From: Flavitalea plasmicola
Lineage (GTDB): Bacteria > Bacteroidota > Bacteroidia > Chitinophagales > Chitinophagaceae
Assembly (NCBI RefSeq): GCF_030546645.1
Contig: NZ_JAUOTO010000005.1
Span: 496,001-560,000 of the forward strand
DNA: 64,000 nt
Direction: 5' to 3'
Position numbers and translations under genes: made by a program. This document shows, one piece after another, positions 43,585 through 53,007 of the stretch. The first letter of the stretch is position 1, and every line of letters starts with the position of its first letter. The notes below the pieces were generated by a model, which was not told the origin of the DNA, did not search any database, and saw nothing but the letters and a program-made list of their open reading frames with translations.

Positions 43585-46500
43585 ATGAAGAAGAATACCA
43601 GATACCAGCTGAAACACTTAAGTATCCGTGTGCCCTGGCATGATAATGCCTGGAATGGAGCAGTGTGTACAAACCCCAAAGCCAATGGCGCCTGTCTTAC
43701 CCTAAGGAATTGTGCTCTTAGCCGGAATGATGAGCAGGAAGAAGCAGTAAAAGGGCAATTGTTAAAAGACCTGGACGAAGAGCAGTATCCGGCATGTGTG
43801 GGTGAAAGAGCTACTTTTATGGCTCCCTTTCCTTTTTACAAAACCTTAAGTCATCCGTATGCCGAAAGTTCGCCTGGTACGCATGGCCATCTCAAACCCA
43901 CCAAAGTACAGTTTCCCGCATTTTCAGCCGCCGCCGTCCCTTATCATTGGATGCTAAAGGAAAATGCAAAAGAGAAAACAGCGCTATATGCTCTGAACTA
44001 CGAAGAAAGCAAAGAGCCGCAACTCGACTGGGCGGCCGATGGCAATGACAACTGGGTGCAGGAAATAAACAACCAACAAGCCCTTCTCAATTGCTTTTTT
44101 GAGCATTTGGAAGCAGAGAAGTCGCTGGTATTTTTCTATGCCAAGCAAACCCCGTTTGTAGAAGAATCGGGCAGGGTACTGGTAGGCGTAGGCAAGATCA
44201 ATAAGATCATTCCTTCGGAAGCATACGATGGGAGCAACAGCCGTTTTGGGGCAGCTTATTGGGAACATATGATTCTACATTCTATTCGACAGGGGAATTC
44301 AAATGGGTTTTTACTACCTTACCACGAAGCCTTGGCGTATCAGAAGGAAAATCCCGGTTTTGATGTGGCGAATCTGGCGGTAACTGTCCCAAACGACAAA
44401 CGGTTTGAATTTTCGTATGCGGCTGAACATGTAAGTAATGACAGCTCAATAAGAGTCCTATTGGAATGCCTGCGTTCATTAGAACGAGCTGAAGCATTGG
44501 GCATTGGCGAGAAAAATGTAGCTAAAATCCAGTGGATACATAATGAAGTCGCCGCGCTTGAAAAACTAAGGGGGGCTTATCCTGGAATGGGAGCCGCCCT
44601 TTGTGCATTTGGCATAGAAAAAGGGCATTTCGTGGCTGCCGAGATTATCAATCAGTTGCAGAACCTGGAAGACAATCCATGGCATTTATTTGAAAAGGCA
44701 TTAGACGATTCTAAAGGCATCTTATCCAATGCGGTGGCGGCATTAATTCCTTTTAACAGCAAAAAACTATATCATCTTTTAAAGAACAAAGGTACACCAA
44801 CTCGGATATGGTTTCTGCATTTATTGAGTCGTTTTGACCTTAGCATCGAGCAGACTAAAACCCTATATGTGCAGGAAGTAAGAGAAGAAATGGGTATTGA
44901 ACGAAGTGATGAACAATATCTTGAAAATCCTTATTTGATTTATGAAGACCTGCGATTAACAGCGGATCCCATTGCACTAAGTACAATTGATTTGGGATTA
45001 TACGTTAAAAATCCCCCTAACAATCTCTTGCCCAATGGCCTGGTATTCCAGGACCCGTTTGAATTTGCCCGTATCAGGGCACTAACGATCCAGCAATTGG
45101 AGAGGGCTTCATTGGCAGGACATACACTGTTGCCACGCCAGGAGATCATCAGGCAAATCCGGGAGCTTTCAATAACACCTGCCTGTGCTGTCAATAGTGA
45201 TTATTTTGAATTGGCTGAAGAAGTGTTTGGCGGCGCTATTGTGTTGGAAGAAATGAAAAAAGGTGATCGGGCTTATCAGTTGCATCGGTTTTCCGACACA
45301 CGAAAGATCATCAATGAAAAGGTTACTCAACGTATCAACGCCAGGCGACTTGAATTAAAAGCGAATTGGACTGCCTTAATGGATAAGGCATTAAAACCTT
45401 TTACGAAAGGAAAGCCTGATGAACAGGAAATAAAAGCCCGCAAAGAAAAAGCTGCAGCCCTGAAAGAAATTGCCGAAAGCAGGTTTTCAGTACTGATAGG
45501 TCCTGCTGGGACCGGCAAAACAACCCTACTTACCATTCTGGCAGGGCAGAAAGAAGTGGAAGAAAATGGAGTATTGCTATTAGCGCCTACCGGGAAGGCA
45601 AGAGTGCGTATGGAAGAAGTTGCAAAAGACCTTTCGGTAACAGCAAAAACATTGGCTCAATTCCTTTCCGGTTTTGGCAGATACGATGGGGATATTCAAC
45701 AATATGTTTTCTCGGACCAACATTGTGAACAATATGAGACCGTAATAATGGACGAAGCTTCTATGCTTACGGAGGAAATGCTGGCAACAACCCTGGATTG
45801 CCTAAAAGGGGTAAAACGCTTTATTCTGGTAGGTGATCATAGACAATTGCCGCCTATCGGCTCAGGCAGACCATTTATAGATATCATCCATTTTCTAAAA
45901 CCTGTGGGCATAGAAACAACCTTTCCAAGAATTGGAAAAGGATATGCCGAATTAACCATCAAACGTAGGCAAGGCGGTGGGAAAAGAGAGGATATGCAAT
46001 TGGCGGAATGGTTTAGCGGTGAACCGCTGGAACCAGGGGCAGATAGTATCATAAATCACATTATCACTACTCCCGATTCTGCATATCTTCGGATCGAATA
46101 TTGGGAAAATGAAACAATCTTCGAAAAGAAATTCGAAGAAGTATTGGTAGCAGAACTGGGAATGGAGTCGTTGGACGATGTGGAAACATTCAACAAAACA
46201 TTAGGCTCTGCTGATGGTACGTATTTTAATTTCAAAGAAGCAGCCAATAAAGCAGAAAACTGGCAGATACTTTCACCGGTGAGGGAGAAAGCATTTGGTG
46301 TAAGAGCGCTGAACAGAAAAATACACAAGCATTTCAGGAAGACCAACGTGGAATTTGCCCGAAATCGGAATGGGAAGACCCCTGCTCCCATTGGTTTGGA
46401 AGAGATCGTTTATGGAGATAAGATCATAAATCTGTATAATAGCCGCAGATATTTTAAAGATGTCTATCCGCAGGAAGATGCATTGAATTTTGTTGCCAAC

Positions 46501-47334
46501 GGTGAGATTGGAATGGTGATTGGGCAATTTAAGAAGCATTTTCATACATTTCCCGGTAGGCCTAAGAACACCGAGATTGAATTCACTTCACAGAAAGGAT
46601 ATAAATACACCTTTAAGAGCAAAGAGTTTTCCGAAGAAGCCAATAATCCACTGGAATTGGCTTATGCGCTCACGGTTCACAAGGCACAGGGAAGCGAGTT
46701 TGGAAAGGTCTTTATCGTCATTCCCAACCCTTGCTTCCTATTGTCAAGGGAGATGCTTTATACAGCCCTTACAAGACAGAAATATAAAGTAATATTGCTG
46801 ATACAGGGCAATGCATTTGATATTAAAGGGTGGGGATCTCCCGCCAGATCAGATGCGCTTAAAAGACTAACCAACTTGTTCCACAAACCCGAATTGGTCG
46901 ATGTTGACGGACATTACTTAGAGAGAAATTTAATACACCAGGCAAGCGATGGGAAAATGCTTCGTTCCAAAAGCGAATTATTGATTTATCAACGATTAGT
47001 AGATAAGAAGCTGAACCCCCTATATGAGAAGAAGCTGACGATCAAAGAAGTGGAAAAGCTACCCGACTTCACCATCGAAAATGATGACACCGGCGAGGTG
47101 TATTACTGGGAACATTGCGGCATGCTTTACGATATAGAATACCAACAACGATGGGAAGAAAAATATGCCTGGTACAGAGAGAACGACATACTACCATTTG
47201 AGGAGGGTGGAGGCAAAAATGGAATTCTCCTTGTTACTGAAGACAAGCCCATTGAAATTGAAGATGGCAGTATTCGTGGCGCCATCTCCGTAAAAGAGAT
47301 CGATGAGATCATAAAAAAAGTATTTGATAGATAA
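43585..47334 (+). CDS. RecD-like SF1 helicase with C-terminal PD-(D/E)xK-like nuclease
   Basis: 1249 residues. Residues 1-600 match nothing I know. The SF1 helicase core is at about 610-1060: Walker A GPAGTGKTTLL (639-649), Walker B VIMDEASM (D723, E724), LVGDHRQLPPIGSG (motif III), and ALTVHKAQGSEFG (1029-1040), the RecD2-type motif V. The C-terminal domain has SKSELLIYQRL, LPDFTI (D1161) and YYWEH (E1176), followed by YAWYREN, a pattern of restriction-endonuclease-like nucleases attached to helicases. Likely DNA repair or anti-phage defence. It starts 35 bp after the borosin cluster but is probably not part of that pathway. AT-rich for this genome. Confidence 0.8.
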   Translation: MKKNTRYQLKHLSIRVPWHDNAWNGAVCTNPKANGACLTLRNCALSRNDEQEEAVKGQLLKDLDEEQYPACVGERATFMAPFPFYKTLSHPYAESSPGTHGHLKPTKVQFPAFSAAAVPYHWMLKENAKEKTALYALNYEESKEPQLDWAADGNDNWVQEINNQQALLNCFFEHLEAEKSLVFFYAKQTPFVEESGRVLVGVGKINKIIPSEAYDGSNSRFGAAYWEHMILHSIRQGNSNGFLLPYHEALAYQKENPGFDVANLAVTVPNDKRFEFSYAAEHVSNDSSIRVLLECLRSLERAEALGIGEKNVAKIQWIHNEVAALEKLRGAYPGMGAALCAFGIEKGHFVAAEIINQLQNLEDNPWHLFEKALDDSKGILSNAVAALIPFNSKKLYHLLKNKGTPTRIWFLHLLSRFDLSIEQTKTLYVQEVREEMGIERSDEQYLENPYLIYEDLRLTADPIALSTIDLGLYVKNPPNNLLPNGLVFQDPFEFARIRALTIQQLERASLAGHTLLPRQEIIRQIRELSITPACAVNSDYFELAEEVFGGAIVLEEMKKGDRAYQLHRFSDTRKIINEKVTQRINARRLELKANWTALMDKALKPFTKGKPDEQEIKARKEKAAALKEIAESRFSVLIGPAGTGKTTLLTILAGQKEVEENGVLLLAPTGKARVRMEEVAKDLSVTAKTLAQFLSGFGRYDGDIQQYVFSDQHCEQYETVIMDEASMLTEEMLATTLDCLKGVKRFILVGDHRQLPPIGSGRPFIDIIHFLKPVGIETTFPRIGKGYAELTIKRRQGGGKREDMQLAEWFSGEPLEPGADSIINHIITTPDSAYLRIEYWENETIFEKKFEEVLVAELGMESLDDVETFNKTLGSADGTYFNFKEAANKAENWQILSPVREKAFGVRALNRKIHKHFRKTNVEFARNRNGKTPAPIGLEEIVYGDKIINLYNSRRYFKDVYPQEDALNFVANGEIGMVIGQFKKHFHTFPGRPKNTEIEFTSQKGYKYTFKSKEFSEEANNPLELAYALTVHKAQGSEFGKVFIVIPNPCFLLSREMLYTALTRQKYKVILLIQGNAFDIKGWGSPARSDALKRLTNLFHKPELVDVDGHYLERNLIHQASDGKMLRSKSELLIYQRLVDKKLNPLYEKKLTIKEVEKLPDFTIENDDTGEVYYWEHCGMLYDIEYQQRWEEKYAWYRENDILPFEEGGGKNGILLVTEDKPIEIEDGSIRGAISVKEIDEIIKKVFDR

Positions 47335-47397
47335 ACAGTTGAAAATAACTTCTTCCGCATTCTCATGCGCAATACACTTAGACCTTAAAAAAATAGC

Positions 47398-47691
47398 ATG
47401 GTAAATATAACGGAAACGATCAGAATCAATTCCGAACATTCTATCGAGTTTGGATCAGCGCGTTGGGACCACAGTGTTGCGACGATAAGGAGAAGAAAAA
47501 ATAGAGCAGATGGGTCTTATGATCCAATTAGTTCAAGTGAAATCCCTATTAATGAGGGCTTCCTTGATATTGGGAGATTGGTTTGCGAGTGCTTACAGAG
47601 GGATTTGATAACCGGAACTGATATGGCGGAAATTTTAAGAGAAACATTAGCCTCTGCCGTAAGGCAGGGAATGGTAATTTCTTTGGTATGA
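47398..47691 (+). CDS. Small hypothetical protein next to the helicase
   Basis: 97 residues, cytoplasmic. Starts VNITETIRINSEHSIEFGSA, then a basic ATIRRRKNRADGS and a helical end (CECLQRDLITGTDMAEILRE). Follows the helicase by 63 bp in the same direction and stops 47 bp before the IS256 element. Before that insertion it would have converged with the PLD-helicase gene with about 33 bp between stops. No family recognised. Confidence 0.5.
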   Translation: MVNITETIRINSEHSIEFGSARWDHSVATIRRRKNRADGSYDPISSSEIPINEGFLDIGRLVCECLQRDLITGTDMAEILRETLASAVRQGMVISLV

Positions 47692-47730
47692 AGAGATTAT
47701 ATGGGATTCAGTGAAGCTGATTATTTACGG

Positions 47731-47761
47731 CTTTTTCCGAGAGTGTAAAATAAACTGTGTC
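47731..47761 (+). repeat. Left target duplication and left inverted repeat of the IS256 element
   Basis: Target duplication CTTTTTCC at 47731-47738, then the 23-bp inverted repeat at 47739-47761, outer part GAGAGTGTAAAATAAACTGT. Confidence 0.85.
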
Positions 47762-47794
47762 GAAAGTTAAATTCTTAACTTCAAACACAGTAAA

Positions 47795-49030
47795 ATGAAA
47801 AAGAAAGTCCCATCACCTTCGGAACCATTCGATTACGAATTAGCCAAGCAAAAGGTAAAGGAACAATTACGTAGTGGCAAATCTTTATTCGGTAAAGATG
47901 GTGCCTTTGCGCCGTTATTGCAAGAGATGCTCAACTCGATCCTGGAGGGCGAGATGGAGGGCCACTTGGATGAGGAAGAACGGGATGCCGGCAACCGCAA
48001 AAATGGGAAGACCAAGAGGCAACTGAAGACGTCCTCCGGCACTATCGAAGTAACGACCCCGCGGGACCGTCTGAGCAGTTTTGAGCCGGAGATGGTCAAA
48101 AAGCGGGAGACGATCATGGCGCAGAACCTGGAAGATAAAATCGTTGGCTTATACGGTTTGGGAACAAGCCTCCGTGATATCAGCGCCCACATCAAAGAGA
48201 CATACGATACGGATATCTTTGCAGCTACCCTGAGCGCCATTACCGACAAAGTCATCCCCCTGGTGAAGGACTGGCAGCAGCGACCGCTGGAAGAGCTGTA
48301 TTGCATTGTATGGCTCGATGCGATGTACTACAAGGTAAAGGAGGAAGGCCGTGTCCAGACGCGGTGCGTCTACAATATCCTTGGAATTAACAAGGAGGGC
48401 AAAAAGGATGTGTTGGGGATGTACGTTTCCCAGAGCGAAGGGGCGAATTTCTGGCTCGGGGTGATCACCGATCTGAAGCAAAGAGGAGTCATCGATATCC
48501 TGATCGCCTGTATTGATAACTTGAAGGGCTTTGAGGAGGCGATCCGGACGATCTACTCTGCTACAGAGGTCCAGACCTGCGTAGTGCACCAGATCCGCAA
48601 TTCACTGAAGTATGTGGCCAGCAAGGACCAGAAGGTATTTATGGCTGATTTAAAGCCGGTTTATCAGGCGATGAATAGAGACCAGGCCGAGGCCAACCTG
48701 CTGGATCTGGAAGAGAAATGGGGCAGGAAATATCCAGTGGTGATCGATTCCTGGAGGCGTAACTGGGATAAGCTGACCACCTACTTCCGGTATCCAGATG
48801 CGATTCGAAAAATGATCTATACGACCAATACGATCGAAGGTTATCACCGCCAAATCCGGAAAGTGACTAAGAGTAAGGGTGCCTTTACCGGTGATATGGC
48901 CCTGTTGAAATTGATCTACCTGGCTACCGAGCGGGTTGCCAAAAAATGGACCATGCCATTACAGGGATGGGCCATATCCGCCTCACAGCTAAAGATTATA
49001 TTTGGCGACAGAATGAGTACCGATCTATGA
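47795..49030 (+). CDS. IS256-family (mutator) transposase
   Basis: 411 residues, full length. DDE catalytic residues are visible: Asp in VWLDAMYYKV, Asp in IACIDNLKGF and Glu in TTNTIEGYHRQIRK, with the family C/H-type signature VVHQIRNSLKYV between. N-terminal DNA-binding part includes GHLDEEERDAGNRKNGKTKR. It cuts at the 23-bp ends and inserts with an 8-9 bp duplication, matching what flanks this element. No frameshift or missing residue. Confidence 0.96.
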   Translation: MKKKVPSPSEPFDYELAKQKVKEQLRSGKSLFGKDGAFAPLLQEMLNSILEGEMEGHLDEEERDAGNRKNGKTKRQLKTSSGTIEVTTPRDRLSSFEPEMVKKRETIMAQNLEDKIVGLYGLGTSLRDISAHIKETYDTDIFAATLSAITDKVIPLVKDWQQRPLEELYCIVWLDAMYYKVKEEGRVQTRCVYNILGINKEGKKDVLGMYVSQSEGANFWLGVITDLKQRGVIDILIACIDNLKGFEEAIRTIYSATEVQTCVVHQIRNSLKYVASKDQKVFMADLKPVYQAMNRDQAEANLLDLEEKWGRKYPVVIDSWRRNWDKLTTYFRYPDAIRKMIYTTNTIEGYHRQIRKVTKSKGAFTGDMALLKLIYLATERVAKKWTMPLQGWAISASQLKIIFGDRMSTDL

Positions 49031-49041
49031 TAAGGCTCCGT

Positions 49042-49088
49042 AAAAAAGAGGCGGCGACTTGCTCTTTGGATGGAGCCGTCGCCGCCTC
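49042..49088 (-). terminator. Strong minus-direction terminator inside the IS256 element
   Basis: An 11-bp perfect stem (49048-49058 GAGGCGGCGAC with 49078-49088) which on the minus strand is followed by six T (A-run at 49042-49047). It would stop transcripts entering from the convergent PLD-helicase gene before they run antisense through the transposase. GGCTCC at 49034-49039 can instead pair with GGAGCC at 49072-49077, an alternative fold. Confidence 0.55.
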
Positions 49089-49121
49089 AATTAAACTAGT
49101 CCCAGTTACAAAAGATGCATC

Positions 49122-49454
49122 ATGAAATTTAAATGTCACTTCCCTGCTGGTTATACTGCAACAAATATTAGCAATGACAATATTGACATCAACGTCGTAA
49201 CGGAGGACGAAAATGTCTATTTTGCTACCCTATTTACTTTGGAGAATATTCACTCACTGATGGCAAAAGACGAATCTCCTTATTTTTGGGCCACCAATAT
49301 GCTGATCGTGAAAGATTTGAGTTTATATTCAATTAGATCAGCAATAGACCGTATTGTAAATGATGGTTATTTAGAATCAGCTGCCTGTAAAATTGGGGAC
49401 ACACAAAAAGTATTCGGTGAAACATATACCTTTGATTCTTTGCCAGATAAATAA
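49122..49454 (+). CDS. Passenger gene of the IS256 element, unknown
   Basis: 110 residues, cytoplasmic, acidic. Starts MKFKCHFPAGYTATNISNDN and has a mixed alpha/beta pattern (LYSIRSAIDRIVNDGYLESA). Its stop is 3 bp before the right inverted repeat, so it is inside the mobile unit and moves with it. It is 91 bp downstream of the transposase, past the hairpin. No family recognised; it could be a regulator of transposition or an unrelated cargo. Confidence 0.6.
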   Translation: MKFKCHFPAGYTATNISNDNIDINVVTEDENVYFATLFTLENIHSLMAKDESPYFWATNMLIVKDLSLYSIRSAIDRIVNDGYLESAACKIGDTQKVFGETYTFDSLPDK

Positions 49455-49457
49455 GCT

Positions 49458-49488
49458 GACACAGTTTAATTTACACTCCCCTTTTTCC
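49458..49488 (-). repeat. Right inverted repeat and right target duplication of the IS256 element
   Basis: Inverted repeat at 49458-49480 (inner part GACACAGTTTAATTTACACT) and duplication CTTTTTCC at 49481-49488. The last four sense codons and the stop of the minus-strand helicase gene lie within this repeat. Confidence 0.85.
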
Positions 49489-52400
49489 TCTCTGCAATTC
49501 CAATTATACAGGAAGCTATTTTACTGTCGATATCATCTGTAGTGGGGGCGTTTTCCAAAATGGCAGCAAAAATATCCGCTGAAAAGTCAATTTTTTTATA
49601 CTCACTCTTCAAACTGGATAAATTTATTACTGTACGTTTGCGTCTGAGGTTGTCCCTTTTTTCATTGAGATAAGGTTGCAGGATCGAAATCCATTCGTCG
49701 GCCAGCCATTCATAGTCTATGGCAAATTGATTGTGAGGCTTAAGCAGCTCCAAATGTGATTGAATGATTCTTTTCGTAACTATATTTATTTCCCGTCGTC
49801 TTAAACTGCGTTCCAGTATGTACTTCGCTACATCCAGCGCCCGTTTCTTTTTGGGTGGCAAAAGAGCTCTTTCTTTGACTTTAAAATAGACGATGTACCT
49901 TTTTAGGGCTGCGTCGTTCCATTCTAGTCCCTTCGATTTCTTTGTGAGGTGTATTCTCAGCTGTGCACAAACATCCGAAAATTCAGTATGGATCGTGTCT
50001 TCATCGTCGATGAAATACCATTTGGGACTGCGATTTTTCTCTCCCCTTAGTGCAATGAAACACCAGTTTTTGTCGTTGCCCACGAAACTGACACGCGTTC
50101 GAACAGAAGCCTGCACCCCCTTATAGGCTTCATAGGTTTCCTTCCGGATAAGGGGATTGTCGCCCTCTTTCAATTCTATAATTGGCTGAAAACTATCGGT
50201 TAGACCTTTCCAGGATTCGTCTTTATCAATAAAATCCTTGTATTCCTGGATTATGCTGGATATATTCTCCACATTTTCAAAGTGCCGTTCCCGTAGTTCT
50301 TCCGGCACATTAAAATTTGACCCGTATATCTGATCTACCCAGGCGTTAGTTTGAACGAGCCGACGATCTGCCTTTAAGGAAAACTCTTCCGAGTCTTTTG
50401 GCCAATAAATGTCTATTGCTTCATGCACACTATCCATCCTGTCAGCGCGACCTATTCGCTGCTCCACAATACGTAATACGCTGGGCATGTCCAGGAGCAT
50501 GACGCAAGACGCCCTTTGAAGGTCGATGCTTTCGGACATTTTATCGGAGCACAGGGCAATTGTCTTTACATTAGATCCGGAAGTGATGTTAAACGTATCC
50601 ATTACTTTACGGCTCTCCTTGTCACTATCGCTTCCAGAGGCTACGAGAACATTTTGTTTCGGGTATTGGTTGGAAAAAAGATGACGGAGGTAGTGTAACG
50701 TGATAACAGTGCTATCGAACGCAAGAATGAATTTATGCTTTCGGGCTATTTGCTCTAGTTGCTTCACTTTACCCAGTTCTCTTTTACCTGAAAGTCGTTT
50801 GGCCAGCTTGCTGACATCTTCATAAATTTTCAGATCACTTGAACAAGCGTCGATATATTCCTTATTGTTAATAAGCCAGGAGGGAAAGTATTCATCTTTA
50901 AACAGTTTATTCCTTGAAGGTAGTTTGCCAGTCGCTATCAAATCTTGTAAAATCTTAATTTTATTCCCTGTTGAAGTTGTTTTCCCTTTGAACTTAAAAA
51001 TGCGCATTGCTTCTTCCGTTCCTTCAATATGCTCTACCAGTGCTACATGAGAGGAACGAAGCGCAGACCGGATTATATAAATTGACAAGGCCTTGGCTGC
51101 GCTAAGACGTTTGTCGATATACCCTCTAATGCTCTCTTCGTTTGTCATCTCAAAACTCGGTTTATGAAAAGTGGTGAGATAGGTGACACCTTGCAAGCGT
51201 GACACTAAATTGCTAATTTCCATGACAATTTCTAAGTCTCCAGAAGTCTCTTCGGTGTCATATGTTCGCTCCACCTGACTCGGGAACTTACAGGTTTTGT
51301 TGAGTTTGTTTTTATACATCTCCGGTTCCTTGTCAATTTCTGCATTCAACGACTTTTTCGTTCTGCGGACCATGAACTGGCTGATGAATTTGCGTAGTTT
51401 TCTGATATGTTGTTCCTGGTTTCTCAATTGGGGATTCCGTATCAGGTCTTCATAGCTTTTAAAATCGCCATCCGACAGATTATCCAGGTCGAGTAAATCG
51501 ATCAGCCGCAACAAGTCTTCTACTTTTTTGCTAATTGGCGTTGCCGTCACCAGTATCTTGTACTCCGCGCGATTGCCTTTAATGAGACGAGTGCGGTTTG
51601 AATTTTCCGACAGGTAATTATGAGCTTCGTCGACCGTTAAGATCTTAGCAATCTCGAGGCTTTCTTTTACTTTCTTTTTGTTTGGGCCACCGGCATTGCT
51701 CAATAAGCCCATTGATAACTGGGACGAATTGAGCTTTTTTAATGAACGGAACTCTTCTTCCCATTTCGACACTACTAAAGGCGGACAAATAACCAGTGAG
51801 CTAGTACTGTAGTTTTTACCCACTTGGTAAAGCCAATGTTTTAGAGCCAGAATCAGTGAGGTGCTGAGTTTGGTTTTGCCAGCTCCCGTGGGATCGGCCA
51901 GGAGTACATTATATTGGCTTTGCAGGATGGAAACTGCCTGTGCAAGCCCCTTCCACTGGGTAGGCCATAGATTGCTGCTTTTCAGCTTATCCAGGATTTC
52001 GCGATACTCGGCCAGCCATTCTCCGTCTAGAAGTTCCGCTATAGCCCGAGCAAGAGCTTCTTCCCAATCCGTGTGTTGAATCAGCTCCTTCAAGAGTTCC
52101 TTAATCTTATCGTTGTATTCATGGGCTTCTTCAAAATAGTTTTCAGCTATTTTCTTAATTGAATTATATTGGGTGTATTCATGCTCATTGATTCTACCAA
52201 CTCTTATATTGGCTTCCTCCTGGATTGTCAATCCTGTTTTACTGAAATTTGAGGAACCTAAAACAACAAAGTCATCTCCAACATATAGTTTTGCATGTTG
52301 CTTATCACGATAACGAAATATTATCAAACCCGTGTCTATTTTTTGAATGAGCTTCATTACAGCACCACCGGACATTATGGAAAGCCCCTTTTTCAGCCAA

Positions 52401-52726
52401 TATTCCTTAATTTCCTTATCTAACTTAACAGTCTGATATTTTCTTCGCCCTCTTATATTTGGCTCAAAACCTATGAGAATTCGGATGGTTTTCAACTTTG
52501 CAAATTCATTGGATCCGAAATAGTCAACCAGGTTGGAAAGAGAAGTGAAGCCGGTGATGATCAAATAATTTGTGCTGGTTTCTATGTCTGTGTAAATAAC
52601 ATCTTCGACGGTTGCATTCCCAACTTTCTTGTTAAGAGGGAAAGATGTATGTTCAGGCCATTTGACTGCTTCAAAGTCCAATGAAGTCTGTGAGGTATTA
52701 GGTGTCGCTTTCTTTATTCTCTCCAT
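49466..52726 (-). CDS. Phospholipase-D nuclease / SF2 helicase fusion, putative defence protein
   Basis: 1086 residues. N-terminal PLD-like domain (about 40-185) with one HKD-type motif, H144-A-K146-LYVGDDFVVLG and SSNFSKTG, which usually works as a dimer. SF2 helicase: Walker A DPTGAGKT (278-285), DEAH box (366-369), ILVTATPIS (motif III), and QRIGRADRMDS (756-766, motif VI). The last 300 residues are unknown. PLD-helicase fusions occur in DNA repair and anti-phage systems. The IS256 element replaced the final residues: without it the gene would end KKP-stop, now KKGSVN-stop, so function is probably kept. Confidence 0.8.
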   Translation of the reverse strand: MERIKKATPNTSQTSLDFEAVKWPEHTSFPLNKKVGNATVEDVIYTDIETSTNYLIITGFTSLSNLVDYFGSNEFAKLKTIRILIGFEPNIRGRRKYQTVKLDKEIKEYWLKKGLSIMSGGAVMKLIQKIDTGLIIFRYRDKQHAKLYVGDDFVVLGSSNFSKTGLTIQEEANIRVGRINEHEYTQYNSIKKIAENYFEEAHEYNDKIKELLKELIQHTDWEEALARAIAELLDGEWLAEYREILDKLKSSNLWPTQWKGLAQAVSILQSQYNVLLADPTGAGKTKLSTSLILALKHWLYQVGKNYSTSSLVICPPLVVSKWEEEFRSLKKLNSSQLSMGLLSNAGGPNKKKVKESLEIAKILTVDEAHNYLSENSNRTRLIKGNRAEYKILVTATPISKKVEDLLRLIDLLDLDNLSDGDFKSYEDLIRNPQLRNQEQHIRKLRKFISQFMVRRTKKSLNAEIDKEPEMYKNKLNKTCKFPSQVERTYDTEETSGDLEIVMEISNLVSRLQGVTYLTTFHKPSFEMTNEESIRGYIDKRLSAAKALSIYIIRSALRSSHVALVEHIEGTEEAMRIFKFKGKTTSTGNKIKILQDLIATGKLPSRNKLFKDEYFPSWLINNKEYIDACSSDLKIYEDVSKLAKRLSGKRELGKVKQLEQIARKHKFILAFDSTVITLHYLRHLFSNQYPKQNVLVASGSDSDKESRKVMDTFNITSGSNVKTIALCSDKMSESIDLQRASCVMLLDMPSVLRIVEQRIGRADRMDSVHEAIDIYWPKDSEEFSLKADRRLVQTNAWVDQIYGSNFNVPEELRERHFENVENISSIIQEYKDFIDKDESWKGLTDSFQPIIELKEGDNPLIRKETYEAYKGVQASVRTRVSFVGNDKNWCFIALRGEKNRSPKWYFIDDEDTIHTEFSDVCAQLRIHLTKKSKGLEWNDAALKRYIVYFKVKERALLPPKKKRALDVAKYILERSLRRREINIVTKRIIQSHLELLKPHNQFAIDYEWLADEWISILQPYLNEKRDNLRRKRTVINLSSLKSEYKKIDFSADIFAAILENAPTTDDIDSKIASCIIGIAERKKGSVN

Positions 52727-53007
52727 ATGAATAAATCCATTACCGAAAGTGATGATTAGTCGAAGGATTACTCAACATATTCATAAATATAAAATCTAAT
52801 TATACTACATTAATGAATCTTTGACCCATTTCCGGCCCTTGGGAAACTTTTGGAAGAAGCTAAGCAAGGCGTGTCCTGCTATCCCCCCGTAACCCTACTA
52901 CGTAATTCCCCTATCTTTCCAACAATAGAACCACGCATTTTTCGTTTAAAAGAGTTCAGAGAACCCGGTGAGGGTGAATATCCTATACAAAAACCAAGAC
53001 CCGTAGT

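Larger units (their letters stand above)
47739..49480 (+). mobile_element. IS256-family insertion sequence with passenger gene
   Basis: 1742 bp bounded by 23-bp terminal inverted repeats (47739-47761 and 49458-49480, 21 of 23 matching) and flanked by an 8-bp direct repeat CTTTTTCC (47731-47738 and 49481-49488). Transposase at 47795-49030; a second small gene (49122-49454) lies between it and the right end, making the element longer than a typical 1.3-1.5 kb IS256 relative. The intact ends, target duplication and complete transposase suggest recent, possibly active transposition. Insertion is at the 3' end of the PLD-helicase gene. Confidence 0.9.
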
